This document shows, piece by piece, positions 1 through 12,116 of a stretch of DNA of 64,000 nucleotides. The DNA lies in assembly GCA_026120035.1 (NCBI GenBank), contig JALRME010000011.1, positions 124,001-188,000 on the forward strand. The letters are read 5' to 3'. Numbering within the stretch: the first letter of the stretch is position 1; each line of letters begins with the position of its first letter. Source of the DNA: Coleophoma eucalyptorum (taxonomy: Eukaryota > Ascomycota > Leotiomycetes > Helotiales > Dermateaceae). The notes beneath the pieces are model-generated. The model was given only the letters and a program-made list of their open reading frames with translations, was not told where the DNA came from and did not search any database. A program made the translations under genes and the position numbers.

Positions 1-273
1 GATGCCCGGACCTGGTGTTGATGAACTTGGGGCTGCACCGGCGAGAGGCGTCAAGCTGCCCGAGGCTTCAGTACCAGCTTGACTAGGCGTGGGTATCTGA
101 CGAACTGGAGGAGTGCCACTGTGCGAGGGGACCGGTGAGGCTAATCGTGCTGTCGACTGGTGTCTAGGCACGGAACCACTCGCTGCTGAGCGCCCTCTAG
201 AAGAGCTTATCGAAGATGACAGCGGCACTGGAAGAGGTCTGGAGGATGACGATGCATCTCGCGGAGTCGACAT
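1..273 (-). CDS. N-terminal part of an unidentified Ser/Pro-rich protein (runs off the window)
   Basis: An open frame on the minus strand starts at an ATG at 273-271 and continues without a stop to base 1, giving 91 residues. The peptide begins MSTPRDASSSSRPLPVPL and is dominated by Ser, Pro, Thr, Ala and Arg, which is typical of a disordered N-terminal extension. No domain is visible, so no function can be assigned. The low-complexity composition and clean frame up to the window edge support a real gene whose body lies to the left. It is divergent from the cotransporter gene at 1303, with about 1 kb between the two starts. A different upstream start cannot be excluded. Confidence 0.55.
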   Translation of the reverse strand, partial: MSTPRDASSSSRPLPVPLSSSISSSRGRSAASGSVPRHQSTARLASPVPSHSGTPPVRQIPTPSQAGTEASGSLTPLAGAAPSSSTPGPGI

Positions 274-1302
274 GGTGTCTGTCGAGTGTTGTTGGTAAGG
301 ACAAGGAGGCTGACGGGAAGCGATGTTATGTTATGTATGCTTGCGCTTGTGCTTGTGCTTGTGCCCGTGTCTTATCAGAGCTGACCCGAGCCGATAAAAT
401 GGGGACGAGATAACCAGCAAATGAGGAGGTTATCGCAATCCAGGAAAGGAAATACAAATCCAATTATGGAGTGGAGGAATCATAAAAGCTACAATGTCTA
501 ACCAAAAGGCAGATTTAGAATTAGCTGTCTAGCTTCCGGATCCAGTGCCTCTCTTACACCTGCCCAAACCAGAATCATCACAAAACGATAGAGTGGATAG
601 GTTGCCGGTGAGGGTGCAGGACGAGGGAAGGAATGGGGAAAGGCCGTTCCGCGTCGCTCACGTGCAAGACCCGGCTCCTTCCCGCCATCTCGTGATGAGT
701 GTCGAGTCTCGAGTCGTGGGCATCATCTGACCTGTCGGAAGCTCGCACTCATGCCCCACTGTCGTTTTCATCCCTACGATACGGAGTAGCACGACTCGAG
801 ATGCCGCACCCACTCAACTGTCCCATCACCGCAACGGCATTCAAGGTCCCTGGATGTTGGAGCCAATGAACAAGCCTTTTCCATCCCTTCATCCGCAGCC
901 TCTCCCCTGAACGAGACTACTGTACTGTTCCGCAGCCTTGTCATCTTATCTAACAACTGAGGCATTTTGCGCAACATTCACACCTGCGAGCTTTCCTTCC
1001 TTCTCTTTCACTGAACATGTGGCTCCTCCATCATGGTCCAACTGGATTCTTTGGTTCGCTCTTGTCACCGGAATGTGTGTAACTTTGAGTTCCACTGGCT
1101 CGTCTCAAGCGACAGCCTTGGCTCGAGTGACGTCGGAACTGCAAGGGTACAGAGAACTAATCTTCGGCCGCATGATTATGCGCCTAATGCCGAGCTCACA
1201 AAGACAATAATGGCCATGCTCGTGAATTCGACATTATTACGGATCTTCGAATGAAGACAACGAGCTGTGCCGGGCCCTCGACCATCTTACTGACGGCCCA
1301 AT
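274..1302. other. Divergent intergenic region
   Basis: About 1 kb between two genes transcribed away from each other, so it probably holds both promoters. It contains a hexamer repeat close to the minus-strand start. The short open frames inside it have no recognisable protein character. Confidence 0.6.
339..368. repeat. GCTTGT hexamer microsatellite
   Basis: Five near-perfect copies of a GCTTGT unit (first copy GCTTGC, last GCCCGT). It lies 66 bp upstream of the start codon of the minus-strand gene, so it is probably in its promoter or 5' leader. Confidence 0.8.
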
Positions 1303-4300
1303 ATGCCTAGCCCACGTCGCCATGCCTCCGAAAATCTGGTGTCGCACCGGCCAAACTTCATGTCCAGAGCTGCAACAGATATCGGTGGGGAGCTCCAGAG
1401 ACGCTTTAGTATGATTATCGAACAACGAGAATCCCCTTCACCACCTCCAGCAGCAGATCGAAGAAAAGCTACCGATTCGATTGAAAACCCAAATGTATAC
1501 GAGCCAGCCGATCAAGGCTCGACCCCACCACCCAGAAACCACTCTTTCACCAGGAGGCTGCTACACATGCCCGATGGAACCAGCGAAGGGGAAAGCCTCC
1601 GACGAAGGTCACCTACGGGTAAGAATAAATACCAAAGTGCGGATATGGCAGCTGAGAGCAGCATCACTGTTCAACTGAGCAATGGGGCTGAGAGCAAGAG
1701 AGCGAACGGAGACCCTTCCACAAAGAAGACTGGCCTAGGACCTCGTCCTATAGGTGGAGTCGAGAAGTTGGGCACGTTTACTGGTGTTTATGTCCCTACC
1801 TGCCTCAATGTCCTCAGTATCCTTATGTTCTTGAGGTTTGGATTCATCCTTGGACAAGGCGGGGTGCTAGGCATGATGGGTATAGAGCCTCCTACCCCAT
1901 TTCTCAACTGCCACTAACACCACATAGGCATGCTCCTGGCATCATACTTTATCAATACTCTCACCACTTTTTCATTATCAGCCATTGCTTCCAATGGCAC
2001 CGTGCGTGGAGGTGGAGCCTATTACCTGATTTCACGATCTTTGGGGCCCGAGTTCGGTGGTAGCATAGGGGTTGTATTCTATCTCGGCCAAGTGTTCAAC
2101 ACGGGAATGAATGCCGTTGGTCTAATTGATTGTATCAATCTGAATTTTGGACTAGCTGATGGCAACTGGTATAACGTGCTTCCCGATGGGCAATGGTGGT
2201 CGTACCTCTGGGCCACGGTCATTCTGGTAATCTGCACTGGGATTTGTCTAGCTGGCTCTGCAATATTTGCACGCGCTAGCAATGGGCTGCTAGTGATCCT
2301 TCTTATTGCAACACTATCTATCCCATTTTCCGCCCTCGTCATGTCACCCTTTGAGAGCAGAAAACTGGGGATCGAATACACCGGTCTTAGTGTGAAGACT
2401 TTCGTTGGCAATCTCATGCCTCAATTGACCAAAGGTGCTGCCGGAAGTGGTATACCTGGAAAAGAGACCTTTCAAGATCTCTTCGGCATTCTGTTTCCAG
2501 CTACCGGTGGCATTTTCGCAGGTGCGTCGATGTCCGGAGATCTTCGAAAGCCCAGCAAGTCGATACCGAAAGGTACGCTCTGGGGCCTCATTACAACATT
2601 TGGTCTTTATACACTGGTAATCCTTGCCATGGCTGCTACAATAACTCGTGCCTCCTTCCGCCGTAACGCCAACGTTATTCAGGACACCAATATTAGTGGA
2701 GTTCTGGTGCTTGCGGGTGAATTTGCAAGCTCGTTCTTTTCCACCTTGATGGGTGTTATTGGAAGTGCAAAATTACTGCAGGCCCTTGCACGAGACAACC
2801 TTCTCCCTGGCCTCTCAATTTTTGGAGAGGGATCTGAAGTCGGCGATGAACCCAGATACGCTATTATCATCACTTATGTTGCCGCTCAGATTACAATGCT
2901 CTGCAACCTGAATCAGATTGCTTCTTTTGTGACTATGACATATCTTGTAAGTACAATTTGGCATCCAAGAATCAAGCGCTGACTTCTTAGATGACCTTTC
3001 TTGTCATGAACCTCGCATGTTTCCTACTCAAAATAGGATCCGCTCCCAACTTCCGTCCCAGTTTTCATGTATTCTCGTGGGGTACTGCACTGGCTGGTGC
3101 TGTACTTTCTGGAACCGCCATGTTCTTCGTGGACGGCATCTATGCCACTGCATGTGTTGGCATACTTGTTACACTCTTTCTAATCATACATTATACTAGT
3201 CCTCCCAAAAGTTGGGGAGATGTCTCGCAAAGTTTGATCTACCACCAAGTCAGAAAGTATCTCCTGCGCTTGCGGCAAGAACATGTAAAATTTTGGAGAC
3301 CGCAAATTCTGCTATTCGTTAATGATCCGCGTCGGCAGTATAAGCTCATCCAGTTTTGCAACTCGATGAAGAAGGGGTCACTATATATTTTAGGCCATGT
3401 CATCGTCACTGATGACTTTGGAGGTTCTGTGCCAGAGGCACGCCGTCAACAGGTAGCTTGTAAGTAACCAACTATTCTTTTGTCAATCAGTCCAGATGGG
3501 GGGGCTTTGTTGGTTTGTATATCTAGTGAGTCACATCTCGACGAATTCGAAATGTTGCGTTTCTCGGGGTTTACTGTGTATAGGCAAATTTACGGAATTG
3601 ACTAAGTTCATCCCAGTGGATGTATACATTCAGCCAGCCAACCATATTGCGATCTCGTTATATTACTCTGTCTGAACCCTTCACTGACAATAGCTTCGAC
3701 AGGGACCAAGTATATAGACTTTAGCAAGATAAAAGCTTTTGTAAACATTGCGATCAGTCCAGGAGTAGAATGGGGTGCTCGAAATATTGTTCTTAGTACG
3801 TAAAGTCACGGAGGAGCGCATTAAACTTACTTACATTCCATTACAGGTGCTGGCTTGGGTGGCATGCGTCCAAATATCTGCGTTCTTGGATTCTATAATC
3901 TTGATGATTTGAGGAGAAACAAGCCTCTGATCGATGTCCCGGAGATGCCATCACCAGTAAGCAACGCAAGCTCAAGCAAAGCTTCTGAAAGGCCCTCGGG
4001 ACGAATTCGCCGTGACAGTAAAGAGGATAAGATGGAGGGCGATTTACCTACCGATTCTTGCAAGACGGAGGACATGATGAGCGTCACCAGCTACGTTACC
4101 ATCTTGGAAGATCTACTCTTGCGCCTGCAGATAAATGTTGCTGTTGCCAAAGGATTCCAGGATCTAGAATTTCCAAGTAGCCAGGTTTCCGAAAACTCTA
4201 AAAAGTATATCGACTTGTGGCCCATTCAAATGTCTGCCGAGATCACTTCAGAAGGCTCAAAACAGAATATTTTAACCACCAACTTTGACACATATACCTT

Positions 4301-5801
4301 GATTCTTCAACTTGGTGTCATTCTAAACACAGTTCCTGCTTGGAAAAAGGTTTATAAATTGCGCGTGGCTGTATTTGTTGAGTACGAATCAGACGTAGAA
4401 GAAGAGAGGAAGAGGGTCAAGACATTATTGCTTAATCTTAGGATTGAAGCCGAAATACTAGTGTTCTGGCTCGCCTCAGGCGACTTGCCTAGCTATGAAA
4501 TCATCGTGAACGGTGGCAGCTCGGTTACAGAGCATGAGGAAATGGTAGAAAAGTGCTTGGATGGCCAAGAATGGTGGAACGAGCTTCAGGTCATCCGCGG
4601 AAAGCGAGAGGCCAGAGCATCAGAGGATCTTGTGACCTTTTCGAATATCTTCAATAACGGCTCCAAGTGGCCAGAGGCATCATTTCAGCAAGGACCCCGA
4701 GATGAGCGAGTTGAGCGCTTTATAGGCCTTCGGAGACTACTTCGGAAATCGAAGAAGAAATATACCATGGGTGGACTCTCAAAATTGGGTGTTAGTCTCG
4801 GTATGCGAACTCACCGTTTACCTGCGGATATGCAAGTCAGCTCTAGTGAAGACTCAGACAGTAGCAACGAAGACAGCGACTCGGATCGTGAAGCCACCAT
4901 TGATAACGATGAAGAGGCTGCGAGCGAGGCTGATATGGATGATTTTGAGAGTGACAGCGATTCACGACCTCCGAGCATATCCAGGATGAAGAGAAGAAAG
5001 AGCCATGGCGATAGTATGAGAGGCCCACCTCCCTCGAAGCGCTCAACTGGGGAGAAAGAAGTCAAAGTTCCCGAACGGACAATAAGGAAGCTATTCGACC
5101 CTCCGGCAGTTTCGGCACCGGATCTTGTTGTGGAAAGACCCGAGACACCACAAAAATCTGCCTCTGTATCTGCACTTGCAACATCGATAGCTGCATTGCA
5201 GCCACCTATCTTCGAACAAGGGAGCAGTAAGCCACCGTCGACTCATAAAGACAAGGTGCTTCCACAAACTAGGGCGGATAGCCGACCTCCCTCGGTCAGA
5301 GGGAGAGAAAGGCCTGCATTATCGAGACATTCTTCACAGCCCAAGTTCACCAGTCAAAAGGTGCCGGAGACACGAATTGCTCAAGACGATGGCCCCGGCC
5401 CCAGCATCATGTTTGCTACGGATCAGAGCTCACCACCTATTCGGAAGGGTCGTCTACCTTCTGCATATCAGTCATCATCTAGCTCCACAGCTCTGCCTGA
5501 GCAAATATCAGAATCGCCAGCATCGCGCCGTGGATCCGTATATTCCACACAGTCTCTTCCACTGTCTTTCAACGACCTCCCATGCCGGGCACAACATCTG
5601 ATTCTTAACGAGCTTATGCGGAAATACTCTAGTAAAGATACAGCTGTTGTATTCACAACATTGCCGAGCCCAGTGGAGGGTACGGCAGCGAGTGAAGCTG
5701 CTTCAGCAAGCTACCTCAGTGATTTGGAGGTCCTATGCCAGGGTCTTCCGCCAATATTGATGATACATTCAAACTCGATGACTGTTACAATGGCGCTTTG
5801 A
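1303..5801 (+). CDS. VHC1: Cation-chloride cotransporter, SLC12 family (Vhc1-like K-Cl symporter)
   Basis: Five exons: 1303-1879, 1928-2946, 2991-3459, 3703-3795 and 3847-5801, giving 1370 aa, about the length of filamentous-fungal Vhc1 proteins. Family knowledge: a vacuolar-membrane K+/Cl- symporter of the amino acid-polyamine-organocation superfamily. Seen: a disordered N-terminus of about 160 residues; first membrane segment around residues 165-190 with LRFGFILGQGGVLGMMG; the conserved SNGTVRGGGAYYLISRSLG stretch; hydrophobic segments to about residue 570; then a cytosolic domain with GLGGMRPN near 720, a very acidic Ser/Asp region near 1047-1090, and the family-typical C-terminus ending NSMTVTMAL. 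All junctions keep frame: G|GC gives Gly, phase 0, T|GG gives Trp, A|GT gives Ser. The third intron (3460-3702, 243 nt) is much longer than the others (44-51 nt) and looks partly exon-like, so that part of the model is the least certain. Confidence 0.9.
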
Positions 5802-6593
5802 ACCATGTTAAAGGTAGGGTGCAAGTGCATGATGCATATTGGGTTTAGAGCTGGAGTTTGACTCAAATCTTTGTTATGTATCACAACCTAGGCATGGGTT
5901 TATCTGCATTTGTATTTAGCAGTCATTCATGGCATCACGATTGACGTAACTATAGAGTATAAAATGATAAAAATCCATCATTCTATAACTATTAATATAT
6001 TAGGCTTGTTCCCACTTTATGATTGTATGAACAGCAATGATCAAGCAAGCCTAATTCAAGATGTCCAAGCCTACTATGCCCACCTTATTCAGGTCGCATG
6101 ACCAGGTGCTGTTGTGTTCATGATACTTAGAGCTTCTGACTGGCTTGACTTATCCCTGATTTGTCTTGTTTGAAGGAAATAATTCTCCTAGAACCAATGA
6201 TTCGAGAGCTGTCTCGATACAAGCTCTGAAAACGACCTGGGTTCTTTGTAGACTAAACCGGTACTGGTTCTCCTCTTTAGGCCAGCTACAAACAAGGCTG
6301 ACACGCAGCCTGCATTTAGCGCATCTCAAGCAGCGGGCTATCACGTGTGATGCGAGAGCATTGAGCGCAGGCTGGGGCACACCTACTTTCCGTTCCAAAA
6401 CAGCCCCGGATTCCCATCACAAAGGTCAGTGCTGTTTTGATTGCCTAACCTGCAACCATCCCCGACGTCTGGATGTATCTGCAGTGCTTGGATTCTCTTA
6501 CAGGATCTTTTTGCCCAGCATCTAGACCGGTAGCTATCTGCATCTCCATGTCGATGAGTTAGAAAGTACCCCAACGCCAAACATTCTGCAAGC
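5802..6593. other. Intergenic region, no gene seen
   Basis: About 0.8 kb between two plus-strand genes. It should contain the 3' UTR of the cotransporter, an A/T-rich stretch with TATA-like sequence near 5955, and the promoter of the next gene. Open frames here lack any family signature. Confidence 0.5.
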
Positions 6594-7904
6594 ATGGCGC
6601 CTCTCCTCGAGGATCCCCGATTCCGACAAACCTGGAATCAATTCTCTCAGAACGCCGAATCTGCTACTGAGACTGCAGCGGCAGGCATCTGGACCTTCCA
6701 ACACGCATATATCAACCCTTGTATCTCCTCCATCTCCACTAGTTTCCAGCAATGCACAGGACAATGTTTCCCCGATCGCGAAGAGCGCTTGCGACGCAGG
6801 GAGCGAGGTAGAACGAGGGGCAGAGCGGAATTGAGCTTTGATTTCTATGACGACTGGGATGAAGACGAGGGATTTGGCTCGGCTGGACTGGGAGGCTGGG
6901 GGAATGATGAGCTGGATAGATTACTTGCGGGCAGTGGTTCACATAGTGCTGTCAACGATGCAGCTGACCAGGCCCCGAAGCGCAAAAGAGGCATGAGCTA
7001 TGGTACTCGGAGCAACAGGCGGAAGAGTCTCGATCCCGACCCAACAGTAATTCCCAGCACGACCGCATTGGGGTTCCTTGGGCGATTGCCCTTCCGGCTC
7101 GGTGGTACATTGAGATATAAGCCTAGCGCGGCAGATTTACAAGAGCATCCTGGCGGTCTGCGTGGGGATTATCAAGAGAACGAGGCAGAACCACTCATGT
7201 CGGATGACCATAGTGCAGATGAGCGAACTAGAACAAAGGGACACTCAAGAAAACGATCATCAACAGCTAGCTCGGGGGAAACCACAGATTCCTTTCGATC
7301 CCGAGGAGATCTCTTCCCGAGTGATGGAGAAGATGATGCTGTGCCATTGAGCGACGAATTCGCCATGGCTCTGGAGAGAAGAATGACACTGACAGATGAT
7401 CGCAGCAGCGGCAAAACGGGCAGCAGTAAAGGCAAGAGATCTGCGCATTCACGGCGACTCTCTAGGAATGCCTCCAGTAGCGCCCCGTCCTTCAAGAACA
7501 AACGGCCATCTTTGGGGGCAAAGAGAGCTAGCTCACACTCTCTCCCTTCGGCTTCTGATGCCTCGGTCCCGGATATGATCGAAGCACCTTCACTGACGGA
7601 TCTACAACTAGAAGAAGAGAGGATAAGAATGGAAGAGGATGCCGAAGTGGAGAGGAAACGACAAGCAGCCGTTCGACTGGCACAGGAGAGGGGACTCCAT
7701 GTCCAAGAACCCGAAGAGGTCTCTGAGACCAAGGCCGAGGCTCCGATACATGAAGAATCAGTTCCAAGCGCAGCACCGCAGCACGAAGCCGAAGAAGAAC
7801 TCCAACAATCACTGCATCCGAAAGCCACTAGCCAGACCGAGTCGAGAGAGTCAGATCCAGGCAAAGAGGACTTTGTACCTGCCAGATTGCCGCATTTTGG
7901 ATGA
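6594..7904 (+). CDS. Conserved-looking disordered protein of unknown function
   Basis: A single uninterrupted frame of 436 aa with an ATG at 6594. The first ~55 residues look folded (LEDPRFRQTWNQFSQNAES, then several aromatic and Cys residues). Next come a basic Arg-rich patch, an acidic aromatic patch (FDFYDDWDEDEGFG) around residues 82-95, and a moderately hydrophobic piece around LGFLGRLPFRLGGTLRY near 160. The rest is Ser/Arg/Lys/Glu-rich and predicted to be disordered. A charged heptad-like segment around residues 340-370 (LEEERIRMEEDAEVERKR) may form a coiled coil. No catalytic motif or signal peptide is visible. I do not recognise the family. Length, start context and the strongly biased but consistent composition support it as a real gene. 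Confidence 0.75.
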   Translation: MAPLLEDPRFRQTWNQFSQNAESATETAAAGIWTFQHAYINPCISSISTSFQQCTGQCFPDREERLRRRERGRTRGRAELSFDFYDDWDEDEGFGSAGLGGWGNDELDRLLAGSGSHSAVNDAADQAPKRKRGMSYGTRSNRRKSLDPDPTVIPSTTALGFLGRLPFRLGGTLRYKPSAADLQEHPGGLRGDYQENEAEPLMSDDHSADERTRTKGHSRKRSSTASSGETTDSFRSRGDLFPSDGEDDAVPLSDEFAMALERRMTLTDDRSSGKTGSSKGKRSAHSRRLSRNASSSAPSFKNKRPSLGAKRASSHSLPSASDASVPDMIEAPSLTDLQLEEERIRMEEDAEVERKRQAAVRLAQERGLHVQEPEEVSETKAEAPIHEESVPSAAPQHEAEEELQQSLHPKATSQTESRESDPGKEDFVPARLPHFG

Positions 7905-10385
7905 GCGGTTTTTCTTTTGATTACCCTTCACTTTACTCACTAGGGCTTCACTTCATGTTTTCTAACACGGGGATTAGGGTATGAGGGGTTTCTTATCGGT
8001 CGGGCATGCAGGAGTTTGGAGTTTCCTTTCTCTTTTATACTCATATAAATTGCATGCGAAGAGCTCGCCATGCATGGAGGATATTGGTGTTTTTTCGTCA
8101 TGATGCTTTCGATGGGAATTCTTACCGAAATTCTTAAGACTTGTAAATGCCATCTGGATCCCTAGACTTTGATAATTCTAGGTAGACTCGTAAATAGGTT
8201 GAGCAGCGAGATATCACAGGCGGAATTATATAAGTAGAATTGACTTCAGTCATTGATCAGCATATCTCAGTATATATTAGGGTTAGTGAACTACTCTCGA
8301 CGCTCTACGTTATAGCCAATCTCTTTGTGCCTCGTGGATGAGATGCCGCATCATGCTCTATGCCACGCTTCACAAGGTAGGCATGAAGAAGTATCTCTCG
8401 ACGTCGAGTACAGCTTCCTGGAAGTAATAAGTCAGCGAAAATCATATAACTCTGGTGTTCCGATCCACCATCTCTCTCAACACCACTTACATTACTGCAT
8501 ATTATGGATACAGCGTATATTTCTTTGCAGCCTATACTTGGCAATACGATACTCACCCCCCCCCCCTTGCACCTTGCAGAAATACACAGAACGCCTCGAA
8601 GGATCAACCAAACCTCGCTATGTCCGGCCAAGGACTTGCACAGAGCGAACCAAATCTGAGATTCTTTGGTTTATTCGACTGGGTTCCAAATACTCGGGCG
8701 AGGACGAGGACGTTTGGAAGGAGTACGGGGTAAAACAATTTGATAAACGGCCTTCAGCCCATTTCTACAGAAGGACGAAGCTCCATAACCAGCCCCGTCC
8801 GGACGCGGCTACTCCTCACACCTGAGATAACCCAGTCATGAGGGCTCGCGTGGCGTAGAATAAGAAAGGGATTGGAGCCCGCAGGACTTCTTTGACTTCA
8901 TCGAGAGCAACGCATGTTCCGGTGAGCGTGGGTGCTGGCTTGTGTCAAGAATGGTGCTTCTAGAGAGTGGGGGTGCGGGTGGGGGTTGTTCTTGAATATG
9001 ACATTCATGACTTTCCCAAAGAGTAGGGACAAGAGACGAGATGCGGCGTTTGCGGCGTAGCATACAAGGTATTTTGGGGTTAGGACGTGTAGAGATTAGA
9101 ATGTATCGAGTATTTTCTACATACTAGAGAAAAATCAGAGTATTTGAATATGTGGATATGGAGTAACCCTAGCATCAAATCTGTAGGTTAGGTGGTACAC
9201 TCGCTAAGACTTAATCGCCTAGTACTGTATTAATGTTGAGTTGGGTTCTCCATATAGCGATTGAGAGCGGCCGTGGTGGTAGAAGGTGGACCAGGAAGCA
9301 GAGAATGCTATGCTCCAAAGAAACAAGGACAGAGGGAGCTCTGTTGCGGGTGACTTCCAAAGCTACGTGCTACAAAGGAAGCAGAAGCAATGGCGGGGTC
9401 TGACACTCTAGGCCAGAGCTAGAGCAAATTGTGCAAAAGGCAGCAGCGATGCAGGAGGTACGTATGCAAAGCATGCAAGACGCAAAACACACCCCCTGGT
9501 GAGCGACCCTTGCCTCTGCAGTGAACATGTCCTTCAAACATCGAAGGAGAAGAGAGATCCTAGGCGGAGATCTGGAGCCGGACAGCATCCAGCCAATTGC
9601 AGCACCTGCGCCCTTTTTCTTTTTCTTTTGGCGCACCCCAGATATCTGCCCCAATGCAGCCTAGCCTCCGAAGGCCATCTGCCTTTTCATTTGCCTTTCT
9701 TCCCCACAAATTCCAGATCCGCCCCGCCCCGCCCACCGCCCACCGCCGCCTGGCGCCCGGTCTGGGCTGGCTTCTTGGGCACCAGATTTCCCATCAGCCT
9801 GTCTGGCTAGCCCGACGTTCCTGCATGGGCTGGAGGAGGGAGGGGCCTGGGTCAAACTCAATTGCGGAGCTGGAAAAAGCAATGCTGATGCGTGGCCGGA
9901 TTACTCTCCTTTGCCCCTTCGACATGGATAATCGGGCGCTCTGAAAGCTGATCGGCTATGACTAAGTCTCGTTGACATCCATCAACGCGAAGGGAAACCC
10001 GAGGTTTGGTTTCCAGATTGGTTGTCATCCCCTTGTTTATATATTCAAATGATGCGTGCCCTGGGTATCTCATCGTACCTGTATACTTTGATTAACTGTA
10101 CGGTTGAGGCTGCCTTTATGGATTGCTTTCCTTCGCGGGCAACTCCTATACAGCATGTTGGTTCTGGCTATGTGCTGGGGCATGGGAGGAAAGCGATAGG
10201 CGACGGGTTGGACAAGCGACCAGCCGGGGCAGAAGGTCAGCACCTAGTGTGGGAGGAGTGAGAGCAAGACATAATGTGCAACGGACCCGGTCGAAGTATC
10301 ATGTGAAGCATTCGAAGTCTCAATGAAGGAGTTTCAATAAAATAACCAATATTGCTGGCTCTCTTTATACCAATGCGCTGTTGCC
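7905..10385. other. Long intergenic region, no convincing gene
   Basis: About 2.5 kb between a plus-strand gene and the 3' end of a minus-strand gene. It includes an 11-C run at 8556-8566 and a very GC-rich stretch with CCGCC/CCCACC units around 9718-9770. The longest open frame (166 codons from 8325) crosses the C run and has no protein-like pattern. I could not assemble a spliced gene. Confidence 0.5.
8556..8566. repeat. Homopolymer run of 11 C
   Basis: Uninterrupted run of 11 cytosines in intergenic DNA; likely length-variable and prone to sequencing error. Confidence 0.85.
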
Positions 10386-11441
10386 TTAGAGATTACTCTT
10401 GTAAAATCCCAGATAGAATTGACCCTGTCTCAACATCTTAGCCGCCTCCGTAACCATTTCATCTACGATATCTGCCGCCGGTTTGATATCCCCAATCACA
10501 CCCGCAACTTGACCCATCAAGTGCGGGATGTCGAAGTCGACTCCTTCATTCATGTCATGCTCCAGCGGCGTGACGCCCTTCTCGGTCAACTCCTTGATCT
10601 TCTCGGGTTGCGCTTCCCAATTGTTGATATACTCGTTCCTCCGAACCCGCAATGGCCGGCCACTGACTACCAGCGTTCGGATCGTGTCGTCGAATGTTGC
10701 AGTTACCACGGCTTCTTTGTGTGCTTGACTACATCCCGCTTCCGTGCTCGCAACGAATCGCGTGCCGACCCAGACTCCCGTCGCGCCTTGCATCAAGCTC
10801 GCAGCCAGGCTGCGACCGTTATAGATCCCACCAGCAGCGACGACAAGCGCCGTCTGACCCTTGAGCATCTTGGGCCGGTACTTCTTCGCAATGTCGACGA
10901 CTGAGGGAATCAGGATCGAGTTGGCGATGTCCCCCGTATGGCCACCTCCTTCGCCGCCTTGCGCGCACACGATATCCACCCCGGCGTCAAGAGCCTTCTT
11001 TGCATGTTTCGGCGCGCCGACCATGTTCATCACCAAGATACCCGCAGCATGCAGACGGTCAATGACATGTTTCGGCGGGATGCCGACAGCGCTGATAAAA
11101 AGCTTTGCGCCCTCTTCAATCGTGACATCAATAAGCTTGTCTAGCTGGCCATGCGTGTAATCATGGTTCGTCTTCCTGGCACCATCGCCAACTTTGGGGA
11201 GCGCGAGATCAACGCCGAAGGAGAGGTTAGGGGATGCCAGATGCGACTTTAACTCGTGGATGATCTCGCGCAGTTGGTCTGGTGTGTACCCCAAGCCGCC
11301 TATACACCCTAATCCTCCAGCATTGGACACTGCGGCAGCTAGGGGTCCTCCTGAGGTACGCGCCATACCTGCGAGAAGGATGGGATGCTTGATACCCAGG
11401 AGGGTAGTTAGGGGAGTGGTGATGGGACCTGTAGTGGCCAT
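10386..11441 (-). CDS. Nitronate monooxygenase (NMO / 2-nitropropane dioxygenase family)
   Basis: Single exon of 351 aa starting MATTGPITTPLTTLLGIKHP. Family knowledge: FMN-dependent TIM-barrel enzymes that oxidise alkyl nitronates such as propionate 3-nitronate. Seen: the N-terminal GIKHPILLAGMARTSGGPLA and AVSNAGGLGCIGGLGYTPDQL region that contacts FMN, the central CAQGGEGGGHTGD stretch (near residue 160), and the AAGGIYNGRSLAASLMQGA and GVWVGTRFVAS phosphate-binding strands. Length matches fungal members. The start is the first in-frame ATG at the conserved N-terminus. The neighbours (disordered protein, taxilin) do not suggest a pathway. A second family member lies at 27545 on the plus strand and is clearly divergent in sequence. 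The physiological substrate cannot be read from the sequence; some fungal members act on quinones or other substrates. Confidence 0.9.
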   Translation of the reverse strand: MATTGPITTPLTTLLGIKHPILLAGMARTSGGPLAAAVSNAGGLGCIGGLGYTPDQLREIIHELKSHLASPNLSFGVDLALPKVGDGARKTNHDYTHGQLDKLIDVTIEEGAKLFISAVGIPPKHVIDRLHAAGILVMNMVGAPKHAKKALDAGVDIVCAQGGEGGGHTGDIANSILIPSVVDIAKKYRPKMLKGQTALVVAAGGIYNGRSLAASLMQGATGVWVGTRFVASTEAGCSQAHKEAVVTATFDDTIRTLVVSGRPLRVRRNEYINNWEAQPEKIKELTEKGVTPLEHDMNEGVDFDIPHLMGQVAGVIGDIKPAADIVDEMVTEAAKMLRQGQFYLGFYKSNL

Positions 11442-12116
11442 GGTTGCTCTGCCTTTTGTCCCTTTTATAGTCTGGGTCTTTCAAGGTGGTTCAGAGATGT
11501 AGGAATCTTGCAGAATGAGGAGAGAAGAGACGAGCGTTGTCATGATACCGGGATGAGTTTTATGTGAGGCGCGCTGCGTATCCTCTCGCATAGAAATTGC
11601 GGAGAGAACTTGACTGTCGGTTGATTAGGATCCTGGGGTAGCGAGCGGCCGAGGTTAAATTTCTCCACCTTTATGAAGGCGCTCAATAGGGCATGCACGT
11701 GATGGAATGTTTCTTTCCATACCTTCCTATACCCTACCTATACGTAGAAGCTCAACTTATGTTTGGAAGAGCCTGTTTCTTTACTGGAACTTATTTGAAA
11801 TCAATATTGTGCGGTGGCCAATGGTCATTGCAGTTTTGTTGGTGGAGCAAAGCAAGTAGTGCTTGCTCACTTATACTGCGAGAAGGTATATGGGTGACAT
11901 GAACAAGAGAGTGAATTCATGTACAGCCAACCACTCGACTTACTACCAGCATGGAACAAACTCTACAACAAGAAGTACTGCTGGTGACGAATGACACTAT
12001 TGCTAAAACGGCGCCTGCAAGGCAAGTAGGCAAAGCAAAGTACCGACCTAGCAGTCCCAGGCATACGAGCAAGAATGTATGATAATTTACAGATCCTGAC
12101 AAATTTGGCTACCGCC
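11442..12116. other. Intergenic region between two minus-strand genes
   Basis: About 0.7 kb; expected to hold the promoter of the nitronate monooxygenase and the 3' UTR of taxilin. No gene seen. Confidence 0.5.

Noticed and set aside
7172..7864. 230-codon minus-strand frame inside the 436-aa gene
   Set aside because: Antisense shadow of a Ser/Arg-rich coding region; the plus-strand frame has the better start and full length.
8325..8825. 166-codon open frame in the intergenic region
   Set aside because: It crosses an 11-C homopolymer, has no protein-like pattern and no neighbours suggesting a gene.
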